Made by a program: the position numbers and the translations under genes. Below, one piece after another: positions 53,386 through 64,000 of a DNA stretch of 64,000 bases. Source of the DNA: Corallium rubrum (lineage: Eukaryota > Cnidaria > Anthozoa > Scleralcyonacea > Coralliidae); assembly GCA_964035015.1 (NCBI GenBank), contig OZ036003.1:9532830-9596829 (forward strand), written 5' to 3'. Position 1 is the first letter of the stretch; each line of letters starts with the position of its first letter. A model generated the notes under the pieces. The model saw nothing but the letters and a program-made list of their open reading frames with translations, was not told where the DNA came from and searched no databases.

Positions 53386-54506
53386 CAGGGCCTTTTTTAA
53401 GGATTTGCCAGTGGGGGGGGCCATTCGTGGAAAGGGACCTTCATGGTTTCTGTTCTTAATTAAACGGTCACTGCAATCGGAAAAGCGTTTTTAGGGAACA
53501 GAATCTTTTAGTGTCTCAGGGCCGTAGCCACGAAGATAGCATTGTGCGACAAATCCCTTCTAGGATGGTCCAGGGGCATGCTCCCTGGGAGAATTTTGAA
53601 AATTGAGGGCTCTAAAATGGCGTTTCCCGCATTCTGAGACTACTCTGATCCCCAGATGTACATCGAAAATCATGCAAACTCGTGTATGGTTTAACCATAT
53701 GCAACGTCCTTCTAACGTCGAGGAGAAATGAGCCTGGGTACGTGATATGCTTTAGTAGATGCCTTCAGTTGCTTCAAACAGGCTGTTTAATAATAAACTG
53801 GCTTTCGAAACAGTGCAACTGCTTCTATCATCCAGATATCAGTCACTATTCAGTATAAGAATTTCTGAAAAATTTATGTTCCATGAAATTATTGGTGCGA
53901 CAAATGTCGCACTTGCCGCACCGGTGGCTACGGCCATGTGTCTGTGTATGACGGCATACTTCAGAAGAAAATTTTAAAAACTTTAACGTTTTTGGAAAAT
54001 TATTTTCACTTTTTCAGCATTATAGCAATACAAGTTGGGAGCACTCTCGATTTTTTATATATCAGGGGGAAACGTTTAGCACATAATATATATTTCTGCC
54101 GTTATTTAAATGATTTCAGACCTCAAACATTTGACAGTAACTCTAACCTAGTAATACGGTAAAACTCTTTTTAGATAAAAGAACAACAAAACAAAATGGC
54201 TGCCACTTAAGCTCTCTTGCCAGTTTCCCACACAACTGCCATGTCATCAATAATAAGGCCAAACATGAGCCATTGTGCTGTCTTTTCTTTAAAATCATTC
54301 ACTTCATTATAAAACAGATTTAAAGCATTTTGAACTCATATTTTTTGAATTTGTAAACTAATTTGCTTTATAGTTTATACAAATAGAAACTTAAAAACTA
54401 TTGTACTGGGGGGGGGGGGGGGGGGGCAAAAGTGCCCAGTGGGGGGGCCATGAGGGCGGCTGGGGGGGGCATGGCCCCCCCAGTACCAGTGTTAGAAAAG
54501 GCCCTG
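53386..54506. mobile_element. hAT element inserted in cluster member 4, TSD GTATCCTG
   Basis: Ends CAGGGCCTTTTTTAAGG and TTAGAAAAGGCCCTG. The 8-mers at 53378-53385 and 54507-54514 are both GTATCCTG. 1121 bases; G-rich subterminal runs (GTGGGGGGGCCAT, 19 G at 54408-54426). No transposase. A second hAT-like segment is nested inside. Confidence 0.92.
53518..53937. mobile_element. Nested hAT-like element
   Basis: CAGGGCCGTAGCCACG at the left and CGGTGGCTACGGCCATG at the right are inverse complements with small differences, inside the larger hAT element. Flanking GTGTCT-type sequence suggests a target duplication, but it is not exact. Confidence 0.6.
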
Positions 54507-54712
54507 GTATCCTGATCAAACGACACATCGGTTCGCTTGCAGTCCTTTCCCGGACCAACGACAACGTGGACGACTGCATTTCCAGACGTTGTCCAAAGAC
54601 CAAATAGGTTTCCGCCTGTTTCGATATGTTGATGACGGTACACCTCGGTACATATTGTGTTAAAGTCATTCTTGTATAAGAATACTCTATGCTCACTTCT
54701 CCCGACAGACAT

Positions 54713-56245
54713 GTTATTTGGTCAGAAAGATCTAGTGATCCACATCTATTTCGAAGTCGATGGTGAGAGTAAAAATGCAAGCAACAACGCCAGAGTTTTG
54801 CCTTAAATATTGTAATCGCTTTTCAGTTTTGTATGCTAGCATACATGGAGTAAACAAGTTTAAATACCATTATACCACAGAGTTGTTACGTGAACGTGAA
54901 AGCGTTACTCCTTTATAGGGGCAACCTCAAAAATATGCTCTTCACTGTATTGGATTCGGTTTTGTCACTTCCGTTTTATAAACACGTGATACATTAAGAG
55001 ACAATGTATATCTTTATAAAATAATCTTATATCTACTCAAGTCAAAATAATATTTAACTGTAATATAATTGTTTTGTTTTCTATTTAATAAAGACAGATA
55101 ATGTTTAAGTCAACGATGATATATTGGCTTATTTGGCTATAGCAAAAATATACATTACGAATATAATTCCCGCAATATGCATGATTTTCCAAGAACGCTA
55201 CAATAAGATCATTTTCTAAGAAGGAAAGTACTTAGTACTTACCAGGAAAACAAGTCACGGTGTTGACATTTTGTTTCTACATCATGCTGCTAAATTATGA
55301 AGAGAATGCAACAAGTTAGTGTAAGCTCGGATTTCAAAACATCCACAACGAAAAATTCGCCGAACCACTATCGCCGTATAAAGAGGCGTATATACCTGAT
55401 ATGAACAGTTTTTCTGATTGGCTATATAATTAACCAATCACATTGTTAATTTTATAGACTAAGGGTTCGGCAGGAATACACGATTGTTTTCGCAGGCTTG
55501 GGTTTGGGTTTTTGTTTAGTTTGTTTGGGTTAGTTGACTCAAACCAATCAGAAACCGTCTTAGTTCTTATGATAGTGACGTGATCGGACCCTATAATCGC
55601 AATATATAGTCGCCACAATCGCTAAGCGCATGTTTACATGTGCGATTGTTTATGCGAAATCGCTGCGCTAGCGTATACGTTGTTGTGCTTGTGTTAATTT
55701 TACATGGGTAAATCAGGCTTTAAAGGCAACGTTGTTACACTGTGCAATTTTTCAACGTAACTGTTGCGAAACAAGTAGCACGAACCATTGTATTGTTTAA
55801 CATACTGCAAAATTCCATTAATGGTCAAGATCGTTGTCAGACAAGTTGCGCTGCACAGAGTAGAATGTAATTCTATAAAATTAATTCGGAAAGAAACATT
55901 ATCTCGCGTTTATGCAATACAAGGTAATTAGCTTAAAAAAACTTCTTTTTTTACATACAACGATTTAGATTATATATTTAATACTTTTAGTGCCTTTAAA
56001 TTGGTGATATACAGAATTATGTACTAATGTCAGAAAAAACTTTTATAAAAAGTTGCACCAAGCAGTATATATCACCTCTACAAAACATTTCGTCAACGTT
56101 ATAATATTCTACATACAGTATATAAGTACCGTCAAACTCATTTTTCATCTAATCTTTGAGAGTGAATTACACTACACTGGGAAACTTTGTTTAAAGCTCA
56201 CACGAGAAGGATTATAGTATTTTTACAAAATTGTTAATTGTACTA
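54713..56245. other. 5' flank of member 4 and 3' flank of member 5
   Basis: Homologous to the flanks of members 2 and 3. It contains the putative 5' UTR exon (55244-55285 on the minus strand) and the uninterrupted AAGTAGCACGAACC site (about 55773) that corresponds to the occupied site at 46958-47328. No other gene. Confidence 0.6.
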
Positions 56246-57901
56246 TTACATAACTGCTTTTTCCTTACACTTTTCACAAGAGCATTCTTGAGATATAGCT
56301 AATAAGATCTTCGATGCTGAATCCAAATCCCCTCTTAAAGAGTAATCAGCTTTCAATAAACACGCAAGTCTTCCATAACGCTCATAATTTACCTTTGCTA
56401 GGGGATCAGGAAACGTCGAGGTAAGCGTGACGACCCACAGCTTGGATGAATGTTTAAAGGACACTTCTAAGGTCGCTTCGTGCTGTAGAATGTCGTCGTC
56501 ATATTTGATCTGTGTTTTAAAACTTCCAGGGTCTGCAATAGATCCTTCAGTTTTTTCAGACAATTCTTTAAGCATGGCATAACCTTGTTCGGTGAGAAAT
56601 AAGCTTGGAGAATATCCAGCCTTGGTTAAGCTTTCAGCGGTCATTTTATCACAGGTGTTGCAAAAGCCGTACATCCTGCATATCTTTTTGATGGACAGAA
56701 GAATGTCAATGTAGTTATTTAGAGACTTCGGCTTGCGAATACGACATTTATCGGAATGCTCAGGCTTTCGTGTGTGATAACAGCGAAAAATCTTGGCTGG
56801 CTGCTCCGGAAAACGTTTTGGAAACTCTATTAACCATGATTTATCTTGGTGCTTAAATTTCATCTCGATGTCACCAGTGCTAGGATTACGATCAATATCT
56901 ATTTTTGGATGGTACAAATGAGAGTGAATCTCATCGTGAACCTTCTTCAACATGATATCTTTCTTCCTTTCCTTTTCCTCATCAGCACTTTGCAAAAGAT
57001 TTGAAGACGAAGGATTCGTCGCGGTAGGGGTTTGAGAGGCTGACAGAGCCCCAGACTCATGAGGCGTTCCTGTCTCCATGGTTTGGTCTAACGACGGATT
57101 TCTGGGAGGCGTCTCAGCTTGTGGAATAGTGGAAGACTTTCTTGCAGAGGCATCGCCACTCCCGCTCTTCACCACCCCAGCATAATCAGTAACAGAGGAT
57201 GAAGAATGCCTCTGAGAGGCTGTTCGATTATCATCAGAAGCCAGGGAAGAATTATCGCCACTGCTTTGTTGCTGGTTAGCGCTTCTTCTAGAACCATCTC
57301 TCGAAGGCTGATGGTTGTTTGCAGGAGTAATATCCATCGGCTCGTCGGGTTCGCTCTGTCGCTGTTGATTCTCCGAGCCAATGTCCAGCTCTCCGGCGAT
57401 TGTTGGATCCGTTGTAAACGGACTGTCGACGTCCAGGACTTGGAATTCTGCTTTCTCACAAGTGTGTCCATCGTTGGTGAAAAAATACGGAGATAGAACA
57501 ATTCTATCAGCACCTTCTATATTGGCAATGATAACCAGAAACTTCTTCATACCTTGGGGATAATTATTCCTCACAGTTCGTCGGTCCCCACCGCTTGGTT
57601 CGTTCAATGTCAAATGATGATGCGAATGCCACTCGCCGATATGACACAACATGAACTTTCCATTTAAGAACTCTCCAACACGCTTCATGTATTCTATATC
57701 TTGATTAAACGACACATCGGTTCGCTTGCACTCTTTGCCCGGTCCAACGACAACGTGGACGATGGCGTTCCCAGACGTTGTCCAAAGACCAAATAGGTTT
57801 CCACCTGTTTCGATATGTTGATGACGGTACACTTCGGTACACATTGTGTTGTAGTCATTCTTGTATAAGAATACTTTATGCTCGCTCTTCCCGACAGACA
57901 T
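56246..57901 (-). CDS. JAMM metalloprotease-like protein with two E2/RWD-like domains (cluster member 5)
   Basis: 551 residues. JAB domain with E31 and GEWHSHHHLTLNEPSGGD, so all JAMM residues are intact. Linker about 175-315 with QQ- and Ser-rich stretches. The first E2/RWD-like unit has DIEMKFKHQDKSWLIEFP and FPEQPAK, followed by SLNNYIDILLSIKK and an altered Cys group (ICRMYGFCNTC). The second has LEVSFKHSSKLWVVTL, FPDPLAK and the tail CSCEKC. The start MSVGKSEH matches members 2-4. The 5' UTR exon donor is at 58511; there the upstream ATG frame (ATG TCA ACA ATG...) stays open to the donor, unlike the short uORF of the other copies. Two ETS/E-box motifs lie at about 58021-58045 and 58233-58257. 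Confidence 0.82.
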   Translation of the reverse strand: MSVGKSEHKVFLYKNDYNTMCTEVYRHQHIETGGNLFGLWTTSGNAIVHVVVGPGKECKRTDVSFNQDIEYMKRVGEFLNGKFMLCHIGEWHSHHHLTLNEPSGGDRRTVRNNYPQGMKKFLVIIANIEGADRIVLSPYFFTNDGHTCEKAEFQVLDVDSPFTTDPTIAGELDIGSENQQRQSEPDEPMDITPANNHQPSRDGSRRSANQQQSSGDNSSLASDDNRTASQRHSSSSVTDYAGVVKSGSGDASARKSSTIPQAETPPRNPSLDQTMETGTPHESGALSASQTPTATNPSSSNLLQSADEEKERKKDIMLKKVHDEIHSHLYHPKIDIDRNPSTGDIEMKFKHQDKSWLIEFPKRFPEQPAKIFRCYHTRKPEHSDKCRIRKPKSLNNYIDILLSIKKICRMYGFCNTCDKMTAESLTKAGYSPSLFLTEQGYAMLKELSEKTEGSIADPGSFKTQIKYDDDILQHEATLEVSFKHSSKLWVVTLTSTFPDPLAKVNYERYGRLACLLKADYSLRGDLDSASKILLAISQECSCEKCKEKAVM

Positions 57902-60063
<2,162 letters not shown>

Positions 60064-60159
60064 TAGAAGCAGACGGCCAGAAAAAGGCAGAGACATAAAA
60101 AGATATCAAAACTAAAACAATGCATGTCAACATTAACAAAAGATTTTCATAATATAATC

Positions 60160-61605
60160 TTATCTAGACCGCAAACACAGCACACATACACATCTCTTCT
60201 TGATAACGGTGACTATTTGATCAGAAACTCCGCAGATTTCTTGATCAACAAAAGTTTTACTTTCACGACCAAGAATGTTGACGTGATAAATTTGTGTGGG
60301 TTGCTCACGAAATTTAGCAGGTAAAGCAATAAGCCATTTCTTACTATTGCGACAAGGATGCTCAAACCTAAGTTCAGACTTTTCAGTTTTCATATCCAAT
60401 TTAACATCACCGGTGAGTTCAAAATTTTTTTTGATTTTGTCGCGCACCTCTTTAGCAAACTTCTGAACCTCGCTCTCCATATCAACATTATCTGCATGTT
60501 CTTGAGAACAAAGCGAATCACCTTTGACCTGAGGTGCGGTTGTAGTAACAGGATCAGCTGAACTTAAGGAAGAAAAGCCGATATGGCAATCAAACCAGCA
60601 TTTAACGGCCGAAAGAATACTATCAACTGAATCAAATTTCTCATTCGGATGTTTGACTTCGAAGATGTAAAGCTGTTCTGGTAAACGACAGACAACCTTC
60701 GCTGGTTTTTCAGGAAAGGTCACAGGGAAGTGAACGGTGCATTTTATTTGGTTGGCTTCCAATTTCAATTCAACATCACCTGTAGAAGGCTCGCGATGAA
60801 AGACGACTGTTTTTAAATCTTTGACCATTGAAGTAACCTTTTCCTGGACTTGCTTTAAAATCATTTCTCCGGCGTCGTTTAGCTTTGGGGCTGGCTTCGG
60901 TGCGGTGGATGAAGAGGGTGACTGGGAGGATAAAGAAAGATGGGTTTGTGTTTGCGCAGAAGGACTCTTGCCAAGTTCCCCACTTTCGTTTTCAAAAGTC
61001 TCCCAACAGTCTGAGCCGTTGTTGCTTCCTCGACTCTGGCCAGTAGACAACGGTGTTCCACTTTGGAGCTTTTCCCGAATGGCCGGTACATTTCTCAAAG
61101 GATTTTCCGTAACTTGATTGCTGGGCTGAGACCCAGACAATATACTTAGAATTGCAGATATGTGTTGATTTCTGTCCATAAATAGGTATGTTTGGATGTC
61201 TGCTTTCCCCTCGCTGAACTTTAATAGAATGCATGCTTTGAGTTTCTGTCCGTCGCCGCGAGAATAGAAACGTTCTACGACGGCCTTGTCGCTCGCACTC
61301 GGCTCACTCGAAGTTACAGACGGATTAAAACGCCATTTCCCGATGTGACACAGCATGTATTTCTCTTCAAGTAAAATCTTCAAGTCATCAACTCCTTCTC
61401 GGCTAGAGACGGCACTGGAGTTGAGACTAGATGTTTTGGTTATCCCCGAGACGAGATGAACTACAGCATGACCTGAGTTGGTCCACAGCCCAAACAAATC
61501 ACCAACGCTTTCCTTCTTTCGATGTTGTTGGAATTGTTTGCGAATTTCGTCAATCTCACACTGATGAATGTAAACCATAAAACTACTGCTTGTTCGAGAT
61601 GCCAT
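60160..61605 (-). CDS. Divergent JAB-like protein without JAMM histidines, two E2/RWD-like domains (cluster member 6)
   Basis: About 481 residues from the ATG at 61605 (AAACATGG context; the frame is open 13 codons further upstream to another Met). The JAB domain is recognisable: ESVGDLFGLWTNSGHAVVHLV with E32, then MLCHIGKW, but the HSHHH block is replaced by RFNPS while SEPSASD keeps the Ser and Asp. It is therefore a pseudo-enzyme by sequence. Linker with Ser-rich stretches. The first E2/RWD-like unit has DVELKLEANQIKCTVHFP and FPEKPAK, and HPN occurs within VKHPNEKF but without a following Cys. The second has ELRFEH...KWLIALP, FREQPTQI and the tail CVCVLC. It is more diverged than members 2-5, so it is an older paralogue. 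Confidence 0.75.
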   Translation of the reverse strand: MASRTSSSFMVYIHQCEIDEIRKQFQQHRKKESVGDLFGLWTNSGHAVVHLVSGITKTSSLNSSAVSSREGVDDLKILLEEKYMLCHIGKWRFNPSVTSSEPSASDKAVVERFYSRGDGQKLKACILLKFSEGKADIQTYLFMDRNQHISAILSILSGSQPSNQVTENPLRNVPAIREKLQSGTPLSTGQSRGSNNGSDCWETFENESGELGKSPSAQTQTHLSLSSQSPSSSTAPKPAPKLNDAGEMILKQVQEKVTSMVKDLKTVVFHREPSTGDVELKLEANQIKCTVHFPVTFPEKPAKVVCRLPEQLYIFEVKHPNEKFDSVDSILSAVKCWFDCHIGFSSLSSADPVTTTAPQVKGDSLCSQEHADNVDMESEVQKFAKEVRDKIKKNFELTGDVKLDMKTEKSELRFEHPCRNSKKWLIALPAKFREQPTQIYHVNILGRESKTFVDQEICGVSDQIVTVIKKRCVCVLCLRSR

Positions 61606-62903
61606 GTTTTGATCAACAAACAAATAGTCTGTCGGCAGAACCAAATGTTGAGTGCGAGTTTAATATTGCTGCACGTCTTCTGTTAGACGAATCATTTGAA
61701 ATAACGAAAGTGAAAGCTGAGGATTCAAGGAATTGTGATTCAACTGAAAGAATGACGACTATGATTGCAATTTGGTTTCTCTTCTCCTGAACTCGTTTGT
61801 TCGACTGGTTTTCATGCTGCATGGGGGGCTTTACACTTCCCAGTATTTCAAACGGAAGTAAATTCCAAGAAATATGTGGTTTAATAATCTCAAGAGTTCA
61901 TGACGACGCATTCTTATTCATGTTCATATACATTCTTATACTATATGACACATTCCATCGGGCCTCGTCTAGGTAAAATTATTCTCCGTCAGCATTGAAT
62001 TGTATATAACTGCATGCTATGCGCAACAAAGGGCACCTTTACAACCAGCTTTACACGAAGCATCAAGAACCGACCCCGGTGGGTTGGGAGTATTTCGAGC
62101 TTCGAGCTTAGCTTTAGCGCAACAGGATTTATGTTTCTTGAGGGGGACATTGGGATTTTCGGTATTGTGGTGTTTTTCGTGCGGTATTTCGGTAATTTTG
62201 CTGCTTCGATACGGTATTCGGTTTTATTCATTTTAGCAGTTTTGGTATTCAATAAGTTTTCGACGCGGTACTGCGGTATTTCACGATTTTTTTTTGCGGT
62301 ATTGCGGTTCGGAGTACCCCCCAATGTCCTCCTCTTTCTTCAGACAGGTCGAAAGCTCGAAAGCTAAGCAATAAACAACAAACGCATAGTGTTACCAAAA
62401 ATCACCGCTTCTAAATATGGTTTTAAACCTATTTTAATTTTCATACATATAATATACACTATTTAATATTTTGAATATTAATGAGTTTTGAATATACATT
62501 TAACTCAGAAACAAACTATAAATATCCATCACTGCGGCTGCCAGCTAAATAAGTTTACCAGCTACATACATGGTAATTATAATTAAGTGAAATGCTGCAC
62601 CGCCTTGTTGATTTTCGGGTGAGCAGAACGAGTAGTTAACACAGTGAATTTGGAATTAGTAGAGTGCACGTGCTTTTAGCCATTAGAAATAAAGATATCA
62701 TTAGCATTGTATAATAACAAATATCACAAATAGAGCCTTTGCACTTAATCCCTTGGTAGAGGAAAAATACTTCTATAAACAATGAAATTTTCGTTAATGA
62801 TTCGCTCTGTTGAACTGTGGACTTTTGAAAATGTCTTCCAGATTGGCCGTTTTGATGTCATGCGCAAAGCCAACTAAAGGGTCTAAATAGTCCAGTAATG
62901 TTT
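61606..62903. other. Spacer between members 6 and 7
   Basis: Contains a G/C-poor block at 62150-62320 with repeated CGGTATT and GCGGTATT motifs (CGGTATTGTGG, GCGGTATTTCGG, TGCGGTATTGCGG), probably part of a degenerate transposon. No coding feature recognised. Confidence 0.5.
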
Positions 62904-63836
62904 TCACAAGATGCTGCAACAACAACAATCGTCATCTGAGTGGTGCCGTGATCGATCGTCGTGATGTCTGCATTCACAGCAAGAAACGTCACGACGGCAC
63001 TGGCGGCATACATATGCATATACATATTGTTGTTCATCTCTGCCGAAGCGTTGTCGTGGGTACATATGACCACCACTCCCTGGCTGAGAGACAGGAACAA
63101 ACCCACCCACCTCCCGTCGTCCATCAGCCGTCTTTTCAAAATGCAACAACTCGCCCCCTCCTTTAATAGACCTTTTCTTCTTCGACTGACGATCATTACT
63201 GGCATTTACAAGGCCGCAATTTGACCTCACACCCTCACACGTTTTCCTTTCCTTCGAGTCTCGTTCCTGGTTTTTATACTCGACATTCGAAACACGATCC
63301 TCTGCCCCTAAGCTCATGTTCTGCACGATTGACGAATTCTCTCTGAGGGGACTATTTCCGTTCAAGATGCACAACTTCATACTCAGCATCTGTTTTTTCC
63401 CACCAGACGAGTCGAATAAGGAGAACGTCATGGATACTTTCGGGACATTCTGTTTGACCTCAATCGAAGCAATTAGTAGGAGAAACCTGCCGGGGGTTGG
63501 CAAGTGCCGCCATATTGTTGCCGCATCACCAGTACTCGGGCCCGGCAAGTTCATAGTATGATGTGAATGCCATCCGCCAATGTTACATAAGCCTTCGGTA
63601 GTTGTCAGAAAGCCGCCAACGTCGTTTAGGTATTGCTCGTCTTGAAAAAACGACGTTTGAGCTCGTTTGCAGTTCTTTCCAGGGCCAAGCACGGCCTGTA
63701 CGACGACTTGACTTTCACTTTGCCACAGACCGAACAAATCTCCACCAGTTTCAATCCGCTTGTATTGTAACGTCCAATTGCTAATCAAGGCCGCTTCTGA
63801 TTCGTAAATGAACACCGTCAAAGGATTCGAGCTCAT
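62904..63836 (-). CDS. JAMM-domain protein with Cys-rich, CaaX-like C-terminus (cluster member 7)
   Basis: 310 residues, one exon. The JAB domain starts FIYESEAALISNW and has RIETGGDLFGLW (E32) and GGWHSHHTMNLPGPSTGD, the same HSH-x8-S-x2-D site as members 2 and 5, so it is predicted active. The domain ends near residue 160 (LCILNGNSPL), in the same place as its paralogues. Thereafter it is unlike them: a basic Lys/Arg/Ser stretch (KERKTCEG to KKKRSIKGGG), then YVYAYVCRQCRRDVSCCEC, His/Asp-rich sequence and a terminal DDDCCCCSIL. The last four residues (CSIL) fit a CaaX prenylation box with adjacent cysteines for acylation, which would anchor the protein to membrane. No E2/RWD-like unit is present. 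The 3' half could contain an unrecognised intron, so the C-terminus is less certain. Confidence 0.7.
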   Translation of the reverse strand: MSSNPLTVFIYESEAALISNWTLQYKRIETGGDLFGLWQSESQVVVQAVLGPGKNCKRAQTSFFQDEQYLNDVGGFLTTTEGLCNIGGWHSHHTMNLPGPSTGDAATIWRHLPTPGRFLLLIASIEVKQNVPKVSMTFSLFDSSGGKKQMLSMKLCILNGNSPLRENSSIVQNMSLGAEDRVSNVEYKNQERDSKERKTCEGVRSNCGLVNASNDRQSKKKRSIKGGGELLHFEKTADGRREVGGFVPVSQPGSGGHMYPRQRFGRDEQQYVYAYVCRQCRRDVSCCECRHHDDRSRHHSDDDCCCCSIL

Positions 63837-64000
63837 AATGCCAGCAATGCCGATTACATTTATAAACGAAACCCAAAGGCGACGGAAGTTGCATTCGTCG
63901 TTGACGATTTACAAGGAATTTGGAGAAATTCCTTGGAACCGAGTTTCCGGCTTGTTAAGGTGGCTCCGCGCTGCTTCGTAGATTACCTTTTATGGTCACA
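63837..64000. other. 5' flank of member 7
   Basis: Upstream sequence of the last cluster gene at the window edge. No E-box composite like those of members 2-5 is seen here. Confidence 0.4.

Larger units (their letters stand above)
51854..54712 (-). pseudogene. JAMM/E2-like gene broken by a hAT insertion and a frameshift (cluster member 4)
   Basis: Three pieces of one gene: 54712-54507 encodes the start through the ETGG motif to SFDQDT; 53385-52129 resumes with EYMKRVGKF, keeps the JAMM residues (GEWHSHHRLTLNEPSSGD), the linker and the first E2/RWD-like unit; 52132-51854 encodes the second unit to CRCEKC. The break between the first two is a hAT element with an 8-bp duplication, inside the JAB domain. 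A second break near 52165 shifts the frame within a small AAAACT repeat. Together they leave no full-length product; a short N-terminal peptide or a late-start protein is possible. The upstream 5' UTR exon donor is at 55243 and one ETS/E-box motif at about 54966-54990. Confidence 0.85.

Noticed and set aside
60650..60665. Active E2 enzyme suggested by HPN in member 6
   Set aside because: HPN occurs in the first E2-like unit, but no cysteine follows at the usual spacing, and the motif is absent from the other members.
61040..61234. Small minus-strand ORFs inside cluster member 6
   Set aside because: Shadow frames of the real gene.

Overview
The window is animal genomic DNA. It is AT-rich, with intron-containing genes, short exons bounded by GT/AG, dense microsatellites and many DNA transposons. 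Orthologues of metazoan genes (a neurobeachin-like BEACH protein, the outer-dynein-arm docking protein ARMC4/ODAD2, a GT31 glycosyltransferase), a Polinton-type element, a Penelope-like fragment and many foldback MITEs suggest an invertebrate. My inference is a cnidarian; no species-specific marker was found.

Layout. (1) 292-8063, minus: the 5' part of an NBEAL-like gene (8 exons reconstructed), running off the left edge, with a misplaced copy of a later NBEAL exon inside one intron. (2) 11053-28670, plus: a full-length reconstruction of ARMC4/ODAD2 (22 exons, about 846 codons). Its introns hold very large T-free microsatellites, a Penelope-like fragment, a 5S-derived SINE, hAT elements and a 1.1-kb tandem duplication. 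(3) 29876-39264, plus: a two-exon GT31 (beta-1,3-galactosyltransferase-like) gene. Its single intron is occupied by a complete, recently inserted Polinton-derived element at 31042-37726 (6-bp TSD TACCAT). That element is a near-perfect giant inverted repeat: two genes are present in both arms and a packaging-type ATPase gene sits in the centre. (4) 40434-63836: a cluster of seven related genes, six on the minus strand and one divergent on the plus strand. They encode proteins with an N-terminal JAB/JAMM (MPN) domain, a disordered Ser/Thr/Pro-rich linker and one or two C-terminal ubiquitin-E2/RWD-like domains, each ending in a short Cys motif.

The JAMM/E2-like cluster is the most striking content. 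It was built by tandem segmental duplication that includes promoter, 5' UTR exon and 3' flank. It mixes members with intact catalytic residues (copies at 43056, 56246 and 62904), members with lost residues (copies at 40434, 48431 and 60160) and one copy broken by a hAT transposon plus a frameshift (51854-54712). The fusion of a JAMM peptidase with E2-like folds recalls the E2 and JAB pairs of bacterial ubiquitin-like systems. A role in ubiquitin-linked signalling or immunity is an inference only.

The rest is repeats: several MITE families recur in opposite orientations, and comparison of the duplicated JAMM units exposes natural empty sites for some insertions.
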